Source: Panaeolus papilionaceus
Taxonomy: Eukaryota > Basidiomycota > Agaricomycetes > Agaricales
Reading direction: 5' to 3'
Assembly (NCBI GenBank): GCA_015501605.1
Contig: JADNRZ010000005.1
Span: 868,001-932,000, forward strand
Length of the DNA stretch: 64,000 bases
The notes beneath the pieces were generated by a model. It ran no database searches. It saw only the letters and a program-made list of their open reading frames with translations, and was not told where the DNA came from. Made by a program: the position numbers and the translations under genes. This document shows positions 47,025-58,744 of the stretch, one piece after another (positions within the stretch are counted from its first letter, which is position 1; every line of letters begins with the position of its first letter).

Positions 47025-48343
47025 CCAGTCATTTACAAATCTTCCATCTCCGCATCCTACGTCTTGCATGGTGTTCAACCTTCATCTTCCTTCTCTTGCC
47101 CGTTAAACCAGTTTTACGACCCTGCTTGATATTTACCAAACTTGCAATCTGAACGAAATCTAAGTATATAAAAACTAGCCGAGGACCCTTATGAAGCACG
47201 GAATTTTCTCCTAGGAAGACCATGCCTAAGTCCAACTTCCATTCACAATCATCCTGTGTTCTCTAGTCACAGTGTGAGGAGATAATTCAATAGCAATAAA
47301 AACAAGGCCCAGAGTATTGATGTTATACCCCATGAAAGCCCATACCAAGATAAGTAAATCCTGTGACAGTGCCCGTTTGAAGACTCAGTCTGTGTCCCGT
47401 TTAAACGTCAACCTTCGGATATACGTGAAGTGCACATTAGCCCGTGTGTATACCCGTGCATCTTTTTCAAAGTGTATGTACTATGTATGAGCTGATGGCA
47501 TTCAGTTGCTCTTAGGATGTTCAACAAATCCGCCATGTCTTTTTACTGCCCGTGGACCGTTGAACAGTGTTCAACCCGTGAAAATGAGCGACTACACAGC
47601 CCGCACTAGTCCATTCAACCTTGATAGTAGACACCAGACTGCTTGTGTCTTACCCCCCGTTAACATCCCGTTGAAGCTGTGCTCACATCCTGTGTTAAAC
47701 TGAAATCCCGGGCCAAAGCGAAAGCCAACAAAAGACCTTCCTAAATTCTCGCAAAAATAAGCTTAGTAGGTATATCAGTTTCATCATGATTTATTTACAT
47801 AATTTGGTACAGTATTGTTGAGAGCCGTAGAGTGAAGCCTACTTCTGGTCAAACTACCACTCACTAAGTACCTCTCGTTGGTCCCGTATATCACCAGCCA
47901 TCACGCAATCTCCGCTCAACCGCTGTGAAATTTGTGTGAATAACACTTGTTCATACCAGGTCCAAATGCCTCATAACTGATTGGCCCGAATGCTCTACTC
48001 CCGTTCAAATCATTTGGTAGAGCAGCATACAAGAGGTCGACTTGGGGGTTACTATAAGTTATGTCCGTATGACTGGCAGCTTGATTTGCGTGCTACTGGC
48101 TTCAATCAATAAAGGAGGCATCAGCCTCTCCGCAGGGCTACTTTGTATATCCAGGGTAGGAATAAGACTCAAAGGAGGCTATAGTTCGAATTAACGCTTT
48201 GTTATAAAGGAAATTAATTGTCTCCCAGTGGATCCAATACCCCCATACATCTAGGTTCAAAATTTACGAAAACTTTATTGGGTATATGCCATTGTACCAT
48301 TGCAATTACACACAACCTACTCAAGATTCGAAATAATAATAAT

Positions 48344-48344
<1 letters not shown>
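47025..48344. other. Intergenic region
   Basis: About 1.3 kb without a supportable gene. Short direct and inverted GTTCAAC/GTTGAAC words occur around 47515-47580, but no bounded repeat could be defined. Confidence 0.55.

Positions 48345-48377
<33 letters not shown>
48345..48377. repeat. (CA)n microsatellite
   Basis: An uninterrupted run of 16.5 CA units, about 70 bases past the stop codon of the CFEM-like gene on the minus strand. It is likely length-polymorphic. Confidence 0.97.
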
Positions 48378-48380
<3 letters not shown>

Positions 48381-48446
48381 ATAGTAATAGCTAGGTACAC
48401 ACGAAGGAGGACTGGATAAGCGAATGGAAAGATAAGAAGGGTATCT

Positions 48447-49552
48447 TCAACGCGGCGAGTTTCTGTATTCTGGTGGAAGCTCAGCTACGCTGCGGCTGGA
48501 TGGCCCAGGGGTTACATCTACCCCCGAGTCGTGGTGATGGACGACAATATCCGACGAACTGATATTTGGGTTATCGTCACGAGGTGCGACGGGTGCAGTG
48601 TTTCCGATGCTTGGTGCCGTCCAGCCCTTTCTCGAAGCAACAGTGGGGTAATGGATGACCGCTGGTTGTTCACCGCGAGAATAAGTCGTTCCAGCATGCG
48701 ACGAGTGTATCGACGTTCGTCGGTTTGGGTTGAAAGTTGCCTGTCTCCTTGGGGAAAGGGGTTCAACAATTGAGGTGCTGGTGGCATAGGCATATGGCCG
48801 AACTTCTGTCTGGTTCGCATAGCCATTACTGTACTTTAGACGCCGGATATAGATTAGATAGGAGACAACCAGAGCAACAATCAGAACAGCAGCGCCAGAT
48901 GCCACTGCAGCGATGACTGTCATTGATCCAGATGTGCCCTTTTCTGACCCGTTGGAATTAGCGTTCGATGTTGTCCCAGTATTGCTGCTAGAAGGGGCGG
49001 TCGAGTTAGTCGGAGCAGTAGATGATTCAGAGCTTGCGTTAGAAGCACTGGTGGGTGGTTGTGTAGTGTTGGGTGCTGTAGATGAAGGAAAGGCCACGGT
49101 AGAGACTCCAGTCTGTGGAGGTCTTGGGGGAGCTTGAGGCGATGGGGTAAGAGCGACGCTAACACCCTGGTGGGGATGTCAAGACTCGATGTGAAGTATT
49201 TGAATAAAGCCAGTTAATTCTTACATTGGAACCACATAATCCTTCAAGCGCTCTGAGCGTCGGATTAACCAGTCCAGTTCGAGAACACTGACCCGATATA
49301 CAAGCTACACAGCTCAGCATAAATACATCTGTCCGACACAGGCAGTTCCAATCTTTGTCGCCGCATGTTCCCAAGGGTGCAGCCTCGACACATCCCTGAC
49401 CGCATTCTACGACAACGACAAACAATCAGCATAATTCAAATGACTGAAACCAGCAACTCACCAGGTATCTGGGCCCATTGCCGAGCTACCAATTCAGCAT
49501 TAACAAAGCGTCCAACAACTAAGAAAAAAAGGAGCGGATTCAGACGACCCAT
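48447..49552 (-). CDS. CFEM-like single-pass membrane protein 1
   Basis: Three exons (49552-49462, 49406-49225, 49166-48447; phases 1 and 0) give 330 residues. It has a signal peptide (MGRLNPLLFFLVVGRFVNA), then a Cys-rich CFEM-like domain in ECGQGCVEAAPLGTC, DWNCLCRTDVFMLSC and CISGQC, with the CxC pair, the preceding Asp and a final Cys in ALEGLC. A long Ser/Thr/Asn-rich stalk follows, then one membrane span (MTVIAAVASGAAVLIVALVV) and a cytoplasmic tail of about 130 residues with HDSGVDVTPG and a terminal VAELPPEYRN motif. CFEM proteins of fungi take part in surface sensing, adhesion or heme capture. The long conserved tail here suggests a receptor-like role, which is inference. The paralogue at 51334-52547 shares the tail motif. 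Confidence 0.85.
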
Positions 49553-50569
49553 AATTGCCTATAGGTGAGTTGATGTCATAAATTATTTCAAACGGATGAA
49601 AGATGGGCCGAAGCCAGATGTGAAGACGGGGAGAATGAAGAGATCAAAGTAAAGCAACGTCCCTTCTTTTTCAAGGGGGATACTAGATGTATGATGTGGG
49701 ATCTACGAAGGTTCGGCGCTTTGGAAACACCATTGAGCGAACATCAAAGAACGGAAACACATGAGCTGTTCCAAGAGTGCGAAGAAATGAGATCAAAGAC
49801 ATGAATTCTGCGTTCGGATTCCCAGCGCGTACAGCCGCTGATTGCAAGAAACAAATGTGCAATGCACTTAAGTTCATATGCATGTATTCGTGCTGCCAGT
49901 AACTCGAGGAAATACTTTGGAATCTATAAATAAGCATGTGTAAGTTCGAATACTAACATTCAGAGAGCACGTTTTCTCACATGTTAGCTTCTTGAAGTGG
50001 CAACATGCCCCATAGATAATTGGAGGCTACTTGAACATTATAATAAGGAGCGGGTGTTACTTTCAGGGACATAAATTATTCTTGTGCTCAAGCTCCACGA
50101 CACGTTCGCGGGAATGTGTGATCACCAATCCCGAATCCTGTTGGTGAACCAACATATCTGCTAACTTATAGAGTGAGCTTATTATCTAGGGGTGCAACAG
50201 GAGGGTTCCTCATCGTGTGCCGCACATTGCGCAGTGGGTCCTTACGAGTGGTAGGAGCTAATTGTTGAGTTTCCGGTTGTTCGGCGTGATATAGCTCTCG
50301 CTTGAGGCAATGACGCGACGTGTGTGCACCAAGGGGCCCACAATGACAAAAACCAAGATCGCAGCCCCAAATGATACTTCAGTCATAATAGGAACCATCG
50401 AGGGATATTTTTCCTAGCCTGCAGCATTAGAGCATGTACGTTTGGTTCTCCGACGACGCTCTCAGCGGAACATTGACGCCCTTTTAGATGACATCACAGG
50501 ACAAGCAGGAGAAATTGAATCGTTAACAAAAGAAAAAGAAGAAAAAGAAAAAGAACACACATTGGCTTT
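49553..50569. other. Intergenic region
   Basis: No gene is supported. A minus-strand frame at 49683-49937 has no family resemblance. Confidence 0.5.
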
Positions 50570-50858
50570 AGCATTTACTTTGACCTTCCAGGCTGTTCAG
50601 CGCCGGATCAACCAGCGCCGGTCGAGCGAGCAGTGACTTGAGATACAAGACACTAAATCACATCAATGATTTTGTGTTGCTACATGTTCCTTAGGGCGGT
50701 GTTCAAGCGCACTGCTGAGCGTAGTCAGGTTTAGATGAATGAAATGAACTGAATTCTTACGAGCCATGAGACCGCCTTGTCGAGACAACAAGCCGCTCCT
50801 GGCGGAACGGAGTAACGGTCAATAGTAAGAAAACAGCGACAGAATTCAGGCTGCGCAT
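50570..50858 (-). pseudogene. Decayed CFEM-like gene copy
   Basis: On the minus strand, 50858-50760 still reads like exon 1 of the neighbours: MRSLNSVAVFLLL as signal peptide, then after a one-base shift a LVVSRQ-type match to LVARQW/LVPRQW, ending at a GTAAG donor. Further on, about 50730-50570, stops interrupt a remnant of exon 2: GTCSNTKSL against GTCNDTDWN, and RPALVDPALNSLEGQ against RPKLVDPSLRALEGQ. Most Cys residues are lost. The stalk, membrane span and tail are missing. Confidence 0.75.
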
Positions 50859-51333
50859 GGTTGCCGATTTTGATGTCGACGTCATGCAGTAAAATGAACG
50901 AATGAAACCTAGAACTGAGGTGAGAAGTAGAAAAAAAAAGAACAAAAGTGTAAATGGATATCAGGTGCTTTCAAAGAGACCTGATGGACCATCACCGCTC
51001 CGGTCCTTGGAAAATGCCATAACTTGGAAGAGACCAGAGTAAGTGACAAGGAAGAGTCCGCCCAATGTCAAGAGTGCAATCGAATTGAAATGAATCAAAT
51101 ATATGTGATGAGAGATAAGCAACGTGATGAAGCTGGAACATCTCGTCTTGCAAATAAATAAACAAGTTCAAAATCCACTAGAGAAAAGACAAGAAAAAGG
51201 ACTTCGCTTCATCGTCGCTATTTTCAACCTGAGTTGTACTAATTCGTTGGAACCAGAACGATACTCAACTAGCTGAAAAAATGTTCTCCTAGCTTAGAAT
51301 GCACGACATAGAAATGTCAAGTGGTAATATTTT
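50859..51333. other. Intergenic region
   Basis: Spacer between the decayed copy and the 3' end of CFEM-like gene 2. No gene is seen. Confidence 0.55.
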
Positions 51334-52547
51334 TTAGCCGTTTGGATTGCGTAAATTCCGATAGTCTGGTGGAAGCTCGACCACAGCACGTCCATCAGGT
51401 GATAAAACCAATCCCGAATCCTCGTGACGAACATAGATATCTGACAAGCTGCTGCTATCGGAGAGGGGCATTACTGGATCGCGACTGGGGCCTGACCAGC
51501 CCTTGGAGGTAGACGACATAAAGCCTACTTGTTCCATCGCAGGTGAAGTAGTATGTTGCGATGAGTTTATCGACAACCTCCGATTCGGGCTGAGAAGTGG
51601 CTGGCCCCAGAGTGTTTGGGATGGGGGACTTGTATTGGCACTTGTGGACTGCCGAAACTCTGAGGAGGGTGCCTTGTGCTGGTTTCTTTTGAGCCGCCGT
51701 GTGTAAAGCAGGAAGAAGACGACAACGGAGATAAGTAGTACTCCAGCTCCTGAGACTACGCCAGCAATAATCGGGACTGAAGAAGCCGATTTTGACGTTT
51801 CCTGACCTGTTGAGCCTATAGTCAAGTCTGGACCTATCACATTAGAGCCGGATGGGGTGGTTGAAGAGGTGGTTATTGAACCTGGGGCTGTAGCTGGTGG
51901 GGTGGGCGTAGTTGTCGGACTTGATGTTGCGGATGTTGTAGCAGCGCGATTTGTTGACCTTGGTGTGCTAGTGACTACAGGTGTAAGAATTTGAGAGACT
52001 GGAGGAGACTGGGACGTTGGCGATGGGCTTGGAGAGATGGATATATCTGGTGAAGGTGTTGAAGTCGAAGATTGTGGAATTGGGATTGTCCAAGTACCAG
52101 TTTGTGTCCTTGGTGGATCTGGGGGGCGTGGTGTCAGGGCAACATCAACACCCTGGCAGAACCAGTGAGCCATCGTGCTCGAATACAAATAAGAATTGCA
52201 CAAACTTACATTGGCTTTACATTGTCCTTCAAGTGCCCTGAGCGAGGGATCAACCAACTTGGGACGGCTACAATGACCTGAAATACACGCCACACAGCTG
52301 AGCATGAACGCGTTTGTTCGACACAGGCAGTTCCAATCTGTATCGTTGCATGTCCCTAACGGGGCTGCTTGAACACATTCCTGTCCACATCTAACATAAG
52401 GCAATGACGAACAGTCAGTCCCAGCCTGATTTGTTACAACAAAATAAGTTGCTTACAAGGCATTTGGGCCCATTGTCGGGGAACCAGTTGGCAAAGAACG
52501 ACATGGTTTTGGACAAGCAAAGCAAAGAGCGTAAGAAGATAAAGCAT
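51334..52547 (-). CDS. CFEM-like single-pass membrane protein 2
   Basis: Paralogue of the gene at 48447-49552. The signal peptide is MLYLLTLFALLVQNHVVLCQ, the Cys-rich domain is CGQECVQAAPLGTCND, DWNCLCRTNAFMLSC and CISGHC, then comes a long Ser/Thr/Pro stalk, one membrane span (SVPIIAGVVSGAGVLLISVVVFFLLY) and a tail with RHEDSGLVLSPDGRAVVELPPDYRN. Splicing at the conserved exon-1 junction (91 nt, phase 1) does not keep frame, because one base is missing at the acceptor. An alternative donor 19 nt later (exons 52547-52438, 52390-52210, 52152-51334) restores frame and gives 369 residues with a short insert. The second intron is phase 0 as in gene 1. Protein role as for gene 1. If the alternative donor is not used, the gene is damaged. 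Confidence 0.8.
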
Positions 52548-55500
52548 ACCACCTAGATTTCTGTTGACGACATAGAAGTTGAATGAGACAAATGAAGGTT
52601 GCCAGACTAGATGTCGAGAGCTTAGACTTGTAACAAGATTAACAAGCACATAGAGATGGCATCAGAGCGCCGGTATCTCGAAAATGCCATTGGGAAGGAT
52701 CAGCACATGAAAGCACAAGGTTTTCATCAATTCAGGAAAAATTGTTTGATGAAAAGCCCAAAGAATTCCCAGCACACGAGGGATTGAATAACTCCAAAAC
52801 GTTTCGGCGCGCCCTAATCAATTCATTTGAGCAAGTGAACGGCTATTGACGGGTAGAAATGTATTATCGCGTTATGCCCTGTGTATCGCGTCGAGTGATC
52901 TTTGCGGGTTGTGAACGCACCGCGCAACCGCATCACAAGTCATGATTGATATATGATGCGAATTTGGGTCATCTACGTGATAACACAATGAGCAATAACG
53001 TGCAATCAGAAGTGACAGCCTCTAAAGCCCTACTAGACTCTAGTCCCTAGTCGACCGTGCCGGGCCATTGGTGCAGAGAAGCAATACATTATTGAGACAG
53101 TTTTGAACGACAGCTCGAACAATGCCAGTTATGTCCGAAAAAGAGAACATGTTCTTGCTAACGTCAAGCGTCAACGAGGTGGTCAATTAAAAACTGAGGG
53201 GAGGACGCAGCACAGGCTACTGCATCGGACGTTGAGCAAGTGCGGCGGATTGAATGAGTGTCACGGTTGAAGACTCGGAGTGCTTGACTCGTGTTGACCA
53301 GCAATTTGATGACGTTTAGACCCAAAGTCGCCGGGTAGATCCGAGTGCAGTGACGGTGCTAGCAGTGCACCGCCGGACCGAGGTTGATCGTCGACTTGAG
53401 TGTCCCCACATCGAAATCGTGCCGCAGGCGCTTTTACTGATGTCTGTCGACCTTTGGCCGCGTGAATGATGCGCCGCGCATGGTTAATATTAAGTCCGTT
53501 GAAGGGTTAAATTCTTAACTCCAGGGAACTCGCGGCCACCCAAGGCGATGCAATTACAGTGCTTTGCATTGAGTTTGCGCAATAAATTTCCCGAAAAACT
53601 GTATGCTTGTGCTTGCCTGTCACAGAATATTACTCTCAGGGTCGCTCAAGGGTCTATCCCGACTCAGGCCTCAGGATGGAGTCGAAGATTTGGATTAAGA
53701 GTGCACATTTGTTGACTGGAGTCAGGGACCCAATTCGACCGATAATCAGAGCATTGCAGCTCTCATAGGTTGCAGTTCCAAACTCAGTACATTCTTGCCT
53801 ATCATCGTGATCATGGAGCATCGGGCCTGCAAGGGGTCGTCGTCACCAGGTTCCGAGCGTGATTTGTCGTCAGGCAGCTTTCATTTCAAATACAACCACA
53901 TAGATTTTGTGAAATTCATCGCGCAAGACTCAATGCAAAGCACTGTAAGCGCAGATGAGCAGTGCCCCTGAGCGCAATACCCAATGGATCATGGAGCGGG
54001 GGTGTCCTCTGCCCGCGACTGTGGCATACTCATATGAAAGCCGTCGCCGACTCTTCGCGTCAAATTTGCGGAGATCGTGGAAATATTCGAGAGCTGCATA
54101 ACGGAGGACCGGAAGACCTATAGAAGAGCTACTCCGAGCATTTTAATGCTACTACATAGACCTTGACAGCGCAATTTTCTGCATTTACTTTGAAAAATTG
54201 ACTGACCCATAATTGGTGAACCTTCTACCTGCCACATCAGATCATAGTTCCTGGTATGTGCATCGCTGTAGGTCCTTGGAGTTGGGAAATCACTGCAACA
54301 CCGCTGCGACTGTATAGTCATCGATTGCCGCAACTATGACTGATTATGGGCGATGGTGTATGTGTGAGACATGATGAGACTCTCGTGCACAATCATTCAA
54401 GATTTAATCTGAGCGGTCAGACTTGGCCAAAGTATAAACCAAGTATCACAAGTCTGGTATTTAAAGAGGAGGCAGTGAAACTGTACAAGGTTCTTGTTCT
54501 CCCGCCTCTGAACGCTAAAACAAAAATAGAGCGTGTTGTACATTTTTATTGGCAACGCAGTGGTACTGGTATCCCTCTGCTTTTAGGTCAACATAATTTT
54601 GATGGAAGTGCTGCAATAAACGTTGACAGCATTCTCATCACTAAAAATACAGCTTCAGATGACTTTCTTCCTTCCTGTGCTTTGAGTCTGTCGAGAATCT
54701 ATCTGAGTTATCACAGCGCATGATATGAGATTCTAGTAATAGCATATGCCAACGATTGTACTCACATTAGATCCATGTCGACGACCCTATGAGTTCTTAT
54801 TGCCCTTGGTACTGGTGGACCCACTTCCAGGCGGAGGCGGAGGCGGCGGATGGGTAGATACTGGTGAACTAGCTTTGCCATAACAAGGTACACGATTTCT
54901 AATGCCAGGCAAAACCAATTTCAGTTTAGGGATATGTGCATTGATCAAAGGTGATCATTGGTTGGATTATGGAGAGATTGACTTCACAACGATTTATGAA
55001 GGCGATGTCATGTCTCAGATGTAGGACATAATGGATCTCACCTGACGTGCAGATGGGAATAGTGACTGTGCAGGTGAAATCCGAGTACACCAATAAGTCA
55101 ATGATGACGATCCCGATTCTTTAATGCAGTGCTTACCCAGTAATAGGCTTCATCGAAAAGTATGTTGTCATGTTGTTATTAGGATATAGAAGGGCACGCG
55201 TGCGGGGACGATGACTGGCGTCGACGCTGAGATGATGGGAGTTTGAGACAACGTTCGCGTTTGGAAGGAACAACCTTAGGAACGGTTTTTATAGTTTGCA
55301 GGATCAGTTATGTGAGTATAGAGTACTCTTTCCCTCTCCGTATGCTTTGCACACAAAAGCCGCGATTAGATTGAACGGCTTCGTCGAGAATGGGAGACCT
55401 CAGGAGAAAGAGATCGATCGTGGGCGCTTGATAACATATATCGTCAGTCATCTGTGCACTGTGAGCGCTCTTTGGCTCGTGTCGAACCCTTCGATTAAGG

Positions 55501-56932
55501 TCACAAGGGACCAGGGTGGCTATCATACGGATAAGAAGCGGTGAAAGAGAGGATTATTCAAATAGAAGACCGTTTAAACCACCATATGTTGACACTTCTC
55601 ACCCACCTGACTCCCCATTGTGAGAAGCTAAGTGGGTCCAGCGTTCCACTATGGATGTCTAACACCTACAAGCGGCGATTTGGGTTCACATGGCCTGACA
55701 GGATCCAATATAGCTGTCTACTGCACAGTGCTGTATCAATTCAGTCGTGAACCCTGAATAGGTTTACACCGACACGCTCCGGATGGCGCTTGGGAATATG
55801 CCACTCTAAGTATGACGTGCAGTGTGTCGTGAAGAGTGTGATATATGTGAAGATGTGAAGATGTGAGGTGTAAAAGGGTATCCCCCCGATATCACAGACC
55901 GTCCTATAAACGCAATGATCCTAAATTGATTCATAAGTGTGTAATCAATGTAGAACCACAAATATAAAGGAGACGGAACGGGAGCACATTTCCGGCATAT
56001 GAGCTATATAATGTGCTTCTAAGTCGGAAAGGGCACAGGTTTGGGGTTTCCGGCTCGGCCACGTAGATGATACCCTCAGAAATGACACTGGGCATGGGGT
56101 TAATCATAGACAGTCATCGTTCTCTGACAATGTCCGAACGAAGAAACATTGAGGACACCGAGCGGCCCTCAGAAACAGCGGCCGCTTGAAGCTGTTCTGA
56201 CTGATACTTGATGGTGTTATTCTATTGCAAAAGTGCTGCGAGTCTTTGGGGGTCAATGATGATGATGGTGATGAAGTCTAATGTTGTGTTCAATCTGATG
56301 GGTGCAACGGAGAGTCTGCTGCAATCGAGGTTGTCATCAAGTCGTATGCTGTTCGATCTGTCATTGTTAACATCTTCTTGTTGATGATCAAACAAGGCGT
56401 ATCCATGCCACCAGAAACGACATGAGCAACGCAAGCCAAACGTAAATTGTGTCAATAATAAAGCTGGTGCTTTGTTCCAAGGAAATGCCCACTGTTGTTC
56501 TACCAGGCTGTTCTTTCATTCAATGTCGAACAATGAACCCCATGTCTATTATCAGGAAGACAGGAAAACCTCTGTAGCCATTAGTTTTTCGTTTTATTTT
56601 GCCCGTTGGCTATTATTTCTAGACAGCTTGTGCTGTATGTGGGGATAAGTCAGAATGGTCAATCTCTCGAAGTTGTTGTGCTTTTCGAAGATCCAGAAAT
56701 GGAAATAGAGGTATTATGTAAACAACTCTGCGCCTGTGAGTCATCGCATCGGCCTTGAATTGGATCGCACAGTCCACAGCCTCGCTGATACTGCCAGTAC
56801 TTGCACACAACACAGCATATGTGCATGTACTTACTAGCAATTATAAAGAGCAGATGAAACCGAAAGTCGACCAAAATCCTCTTCCGTTCCATCAAAATGT
56901 CCTTCCCCACAACACTCATCCCATGTATCCCG
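52548..56932. other. 4.3-kb gene-poor stretch
   Basis: No recognisable gene, transposon or tandem array. Two coding-like frames stand out on the plus strand: 54346-54723 (125 codons) and about 55235-55544 (about 100 codons, open back to a TGA). Neither resembles a family I know or joins to further exons. A GGCGGAGGCGGAGGCGG run lies near 54832-54850. Confidence 0.5.
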
Positions 56933-58744
56933 GAGGCTTCTTCGCGATACCTCCCGCCCTCGAAGCGGTGCGTTGCCGTTTTAGGCCGTAACTATCTTGT
57001 CGTGTGCTTACTTCTTTCCCCCCTAGAGTTCTTCCAGAGGAGAGGCTTATACTGCCAGCCATGTTTTCTTCGAAATCAGATTCACTGTAAGTCACTGCCA
57101 CCTCGGAATCACAGGAATTACATAATGACAGGGAATATCCAGGCCCCTGTACGAAAGCGTTAGCTGGATGAAGTCCGTGCATCCCGAAGGAGCCGTTTAT
57201 TTCTACAAGACGCTACCAAAATCCGAAGATGGTCCTGGTCTTGACATTGTAGCCGATGATGATGCTCAGGACCCCGTAATTGGAGCGCGGTTGACGAAAT
57301 GGGCCCAAATTATTAGGAAACTTGTTCGGGACCACAAAGCAACCCTCACGCACCAGGGACATTTGGAGCTCTACCTCAAAGTCGACGAGGACGATTTTTG
57401 CTGCTATTACTTGGTAGATCGCAGGGCAAAAACCATCTTCTTCCTTGAAGAGCACTCTTCCGCAGACCTTGGCCTTGAATCCACTGTTTCAGACGATCAC
57501 CTGAGTACGCAGTTGGTTACACTAGAATTTTTTGAGGACGACCGCTAATCAGATTCTTTTTCTCAGGACTGTCTCTCGAGCGTCAATTCTGGATCCATAC
57601 AGAATTTTTCCCGAACCACTTCGGAGGCCTCTCGAGGCGAGAACTTGACGAATTGATCGGCCAATTTAGGCACGGTAATACTGGTGTGTTCCGTTTACAC
57701 ATGTGCGAAGTAATTGATTCTGAGTTTCTAGTTCATTAGATCAAATCACTTCTGGCACATCCACATTCCCTTATGCGCTCGAGAAGTGTCGCGAGATCAT
57801 ACCTGTCCTCGAAAGTATTCGTAAACACCACCTTCATACCCAAAATATTGATAGTGGCTACGATGTTGCTATTATTGGTATGCTGTTTCACTGTCGTAGT
57901 AGCTGTCTATGTACTTACCATACACTTCTAGCTCGTTTCGCAAGTGTTATTGGTACGTTTTATAAGAGCCAACTTTATGGAGTTATCCTAACCTTAGTAT
58001 TTTAGCCAACACACGCATCCAAATCCACTACGGCGAAAAGACGTGTCGTCTTGACCGCCACACTCCCATCATCGCTTCCGATGACGTGGAGCTGCAATGG
58101 ACGAAGCCCGTCTTCTCAGTGTTGACGCTCGGCTTCGCTGACATGCACTTGAAAAAGCTTGACGATCTCTACGTCGATACATATGTTTACAATCAGCTCT
58201 GGACGAAAAGAATTCAAGAATGTATCCGCGAATGGACAACGACTGGCACAGCCGCAGTCGGATTACTTGCGTGCGTAGCCTCACATGCCTCGAATCATCC
58301 ATCAACTAAATATTTAACTATAGACTTCACGGGTTTTCGTTCGTTCTCGACGTCCACACTGCACTGGTCAAAACTTCTGCAGCATTCACTGCTGTCAGCA
58401 TCCTGACATCGGCACTCCTCGTCATCCGGCATGAGCCATTAGAAACAGCCTACGAGGGCAATGGCTATAATCATCTGTCTTCCATTCGATCCGACCTCCT
58501 TGGGTTCCAGGGCGCAGCATTTGGTTTCGCCATCCCGAAAGCCACTTTAGTCATCGGTCTTTTTACATTCCTCTCCCAAGGTCTCTACCTTCTTCTTAAA
58601 GACGTCCCTCTCTTCCTCAGACTTCCCTGGATCACTGCCATTTGCATGCTTTTGTGGGTCTTCAACCTCCTAACCTCACCAAACCATCGTGTTCTCTCGC
58701 TCCGGTGGTTTAACCGCAGCAAACCTGAAACCTCTATGGCATAG
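56933..58744 (+). CDS. WW-like multi-span membrane protein, diverged third copy
   Basis: Many-exon gene of the same family as 40297-43296 but far diverged. It begins MYPGGFFAIPPALEA, then SSSRGEAYTASHVFFEIRFT and GISRPLYESVSWMKSVHPEGA (the WW-like W and HPEGAxYFY are kept), CCYYLVDRRAKTIFFLEE, LERQFWIHTEFFPNHFGGLS, TFPYALEKCREIIPVLESI, IQIHYGEKTCRLDRH, and C-terminal spans (SILTSALLVI, GFAIPKATLVIGLFTFLSQG, LRLPWITAICMLLWVFNLLT) with a stop at 58742-58744. Exon junctions fall at the same places as in the tandem pair (for example before ARF and before AN/AR..I.YGE). The long Ser-rich N-terminal region is absent, so the protein is shorter. The start is the ATG that gives a phase-0 first intron; the frame is open further upstream, so it is not certain. 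Confidence 0.75.

Noticed and set aside
47500..47600. Possible miniature inverted-repeat element (GTTCAAC/GTTGAAC words)
   Set aside because: The words are too short and I could not define both ends or a target-site duplication.
54832..54850. Tandem GGCGGA repeat as a coding Gly-rich tract
   Set aside because: No open frame of useful length surrounds it; it is too short to call more than low complexity.
52548..56932. Transposon or retroelement in the gene-poor stretch
   Set aside because: No reverse transcriptase, integrase or transposase motifs and no bounded terminal repeats were visible.
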